A stretch of DNA of 6,946 nt from RGIG8748 sp045606045 (GTDB lineage Bacteria > Bacillota > Clostridia > UMGS1810). Shown piece by piece: positions 5,717 to 6,946 of this stretch. Within the stretch, counting starts at the first letter, position 1. Each line of letters begins with the position of its first letter. The stretch spans positions 1 to 6,946 of the forward strand of contig JAZURE010000041.1 in the NCBI GenBank assembly GCA_045606045.1, read 5' to 3'. Position numbers and translations under genes: made by a program. Below the pieces are notes generated by a model. That model ran no database searches. It was not told the origin of the DNA and saw nothing but the letters and a program-made list of their open reading frames with translations.

Positions 5717-5808
5717 GGTAAGTAATATCCAGTATGTTGGACACTTACTAAGAAGGTAAGTAGTGCGGCAATACGGAATTTATATATAATTCAGTATTGA
5801 GCACTTAC
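5717..5808 (+). promoter_or_regulatory. Two consecutive hairpins in the rpsL-rpsG gap, possible leader regulating rpsG
   Basis: The 170-nt gap holds two hairpins closed by the same arms. Hairpin 1: GTAAGT 5718-5723 with ACTTAC 5743-5748, inner TCCA/TGGA, loop 5732-5737. Hairpin 2: GTAAGT 5756-5761 with ACTTAC 5803-5808, inner CAATAC/GTATTG (5769-5774, 5794-5799) and GAATT/AATTC (5776-5780, 5788-5792) around a TATATAT loop. Neither is followed by a T tract. In E. coli, S7 represses its own operon by binding the S12-S7 intercistronic RNA; a similar role here is an inference. Confidence 0.5.
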
Positions 5809-5866
5809 GGACTTGAGAAAAGTTCGAGTACCTGTGAAATCATTTTATATGAAGGAGGGAAGGACA

Positions 5867-6337
5867 GTGCCCAGAAAAGGTTTTATCGCAAAGAGAGAAG
5901 TACTGGCAGACCCGGTATACGGAAATAAAATCGTAACAAAGCTCATCAACAATATAATGCTTGATGGTAAAAAGGGTGTAGCTCAGTCAATCGTTTATGG
6001 TGCATTTGAAATCATCGCTGAGAAAACAGGCAAAGATGCAGTAGAAGTATTCAATTCTGCGATGGAAAACATTATGCCTGTTCTCGAAGTAAAAGCAAGA
6101 CGTGTCGGCGGTGCGACATATCAGGTTCCGATCGAGGTTAGACCTGAGAGACGTCAGACATTAGGCTTGAGATGGCTCACACTTTATGCACGTCAGAGAA
6201 ACGAAAGAACAATGTGCGAGAGATTGGCTGCAGAGATTATGGATGCAGCAAATAATGCCGGCGCAGCAGTTAAAAAGCGTGAAGATACACACAAGATGGC
6301 TGAAGCGAACAGAGCATTCTCACATTTCCGTTGGTAA
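5867..6337 (+). CDS. rpsG: 30S ribosomal protein S7
   Basis: S7 nucleates assembly of the head of the 30S subunit by binding the 3' domain of 16S rRNA, and contacts E-site tRNA and mRNA. Starting at GTG 5867, the protein is 156 residues, the standard length. It begins MPRKGFIAKREVLADPVYG and contains the conserved LINNIMLDGKKG, RRVGGATYQVPIEVRPERR and C-terminal HKMAEANRAFSHFRW. The frame extends upstream to a TTG at 5813, but GGAGG at 5854-5858 lies 8 nt before GTG 5867 and the family N-terminus is MPRKG, which fixes the start. The long spacing from rpsL (170 nt) is unusual against the tight spacing elsewhere in the operon and is occupied by paired hairpins. fusA follows after 63 nt. Confidence 0.97.
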   Translation: MPRKGFIAKREVLADPVYGNKIVTKLINNIMLDGKKGVAQSIVYGAFEIIAEKTGKDAVEVFNSAMENIMPVLEVKARRVGGATYQVPIEVRPERRQTLGLRWLTLYARQRNERTMCERLAAEIMDAANNAGAAVKKREDTHKMAEANRAFSHFRW

Positions 6338-6400
6338 TTTAGGAAATATAATAATAAACTTTTTAAGTTTTGAAAAAGACGAAGGAAAGGAGGCAATCAC

Positions 6401-6946
6401 GTGCCAAGACAATTTACACTTGAAAAAACAAGAAATATCGGTATTATGGCTCATATCGACGCAGGTAAGACAACTACAACCGAGAGAATATTGTATTATA
6501 CAGGCCGTATTCATAAAATCGGCGACACACATGACGGCGACGCTACGATGGACTGGATGGAGCAGGAGCAGGAGCGTGGTATTACAATCACCTCAGCTGC
6601 TACAACAGCACAGTGGAAAAATCATAGAGTAAACATCATCGACACACCCGGACACGTTGACTTTACTGTAGAGGTTGAAAGATCACTCCGTGTACTTGAC
6701 GGTTCAGTAACAGTTTTCTGTGCTAAGGGCGGTGTAGAACCTCAGTCAGAGACAGTATGGCGTCAGGCAGATAAGTATCACGTACCGCGTATGGCGTTTG
6801 TAAACAAAATGGACATCATGGGTGCAGACTTCTACAATGTTGTTGACATGATGAAGACAAGACTTAAGTGTAACGCTGTTCCGATTCAGTTACCTATCGG
6901 TGCTGAGGAAACATTCGTAGGTATCATTGACCTTGTTAAAAATAAG
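6401..6946 (+). CDS. fusA: Elongation factor G, N-terminal part (runs off the window)
   Basis: EF-G is the GTPase that drives translocation of tRNA and mRNA on the ribosome, and with RRF splits the ribosome after termination. Only the first 182 codons are present; the full protein is about 690-700 residues. The frame is open to the last base. GTPase motifs are intact: G1 AHIDAGKT (residues 17-24), G2 RGITIT (59-64), G3 DTPGH (81-85) and G4 NKMD (135-138). The start is GTG 6401, with AAAGGAGG at 6386-6393 placed 7 nt upstream, and the N-terminus PRQFTLEKTRNIGI is typical of EF-G. It follows rpsG as in most bacteria. A small AT-rich hairpin (AAACTT/AAGTTT, 6356-6370) sits in the rpsG-fusA gap without a T tract. 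Confidence 0.96.
   Translation, partial: MPRQFTLEKTRNIGIMAHIDAGKTTTTERILYYTGRIHKIGDTHDGDATMDWMEQEQERGITITSAATTAQWKNHRVNIIDTPGHVDFTVEVERSLRVLDGSVTVFCAKGGVEPQSETVWRQADKYHVPRMAFVNKMDIMGADFYNVVDMMKTRLKCNAVPIQLPIGAEETFVGIIDLVKNK

Noticed and set aside
5813..5866. N-terminal extension of S7 from TTG 5813
   Set aside because: S7 begins MPRKG, the 156-residue length fits GTG 5867, and the strong ribosome binding site lies inside the extension.
6356..6370. AAACTT/AAGTTT hairpin between rpsG and fusA as a terminator
   Set aside because: The stem is short, AT-only apart from one C-G pair and has no T tract; rpsG and fusA are normally co-transcribed.
6186..6632. Open frame spanning the end of rpsG and the start of fusA
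   Set aside because: It is out of frame with both genes and crosses two conserved coding regions, so it is a shadow.

Overview
The window reads as a chromosomal segment of a low-to-moderate-GC Bacillota, most likely a member of the Clostridia. The reasons are strong AGGAGG-type ribosome binding sites, a small L7Ae-like gene directly ahead of rpsL-rpsG-fusA (an arrangement typical of Firmicutes), an S12 protein carrying the Firmicutes-type insertion, and an oxygen-sensitive glycyl radical enzyme. Species cannot be fixed from the sequence. All genes lie on the + strand.

Region 1 (1-1354) is a complete IS3-family insertion sequence, apparently IS150-like. It has 26-bp imperfect terminal inverted repeats, orfA, and orfB reached by a -1 frameshift at an A7 slippery site. 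The left end carries a 16-bp perfect hairpin followed by a T run. The two ends would build a near-consensus promoter if joined in a circle. The first Asp of the DDE triad reads as Asn, so this copy may be catalytically dead.

Region 2 (1355-4866) is a two-gene operon beginning 89 bp after the insertion sequence and closed by a strong intrinsic terminator. The first gene is one uninterrupted reading frame that joins an AraC-type DNA-binding domain (about 113 residues) to a complete glycyl radical enzyme (748 residues). A well-spaced internal Shine-Dalgarno and ATG sit exactly at the junction, so the gene could yield both a fusion and a free enzyme. The second gene overlaps it by 10 nt and encodes the radical-SAM activase that would install the glycyl radical. 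The substrate is not identifiable from sequence alone. This locus is the best candidate for something unusual in the window.

Region 3 (4867-6946) is the start of the str (ribosomal protein and elongation factor) operon. A perfect TTGACA-17-TATAAT promoter is followed by ybxF-like, rpsL (S12), rpsG (S7) and the first 182 codons of fusA (EF-G), which runs off the window. rpsL, rpsG and fusA all start with TTG or GTG. The long rpsL-rpsG gap holds two consecutive hairpins bounded by the same GTAAGT/ACTTAC arms, a candidate regulatory leader. No stretch longer than 300 bases lacks a gene. I saw no tRNA, rRNA or CRISPR array.
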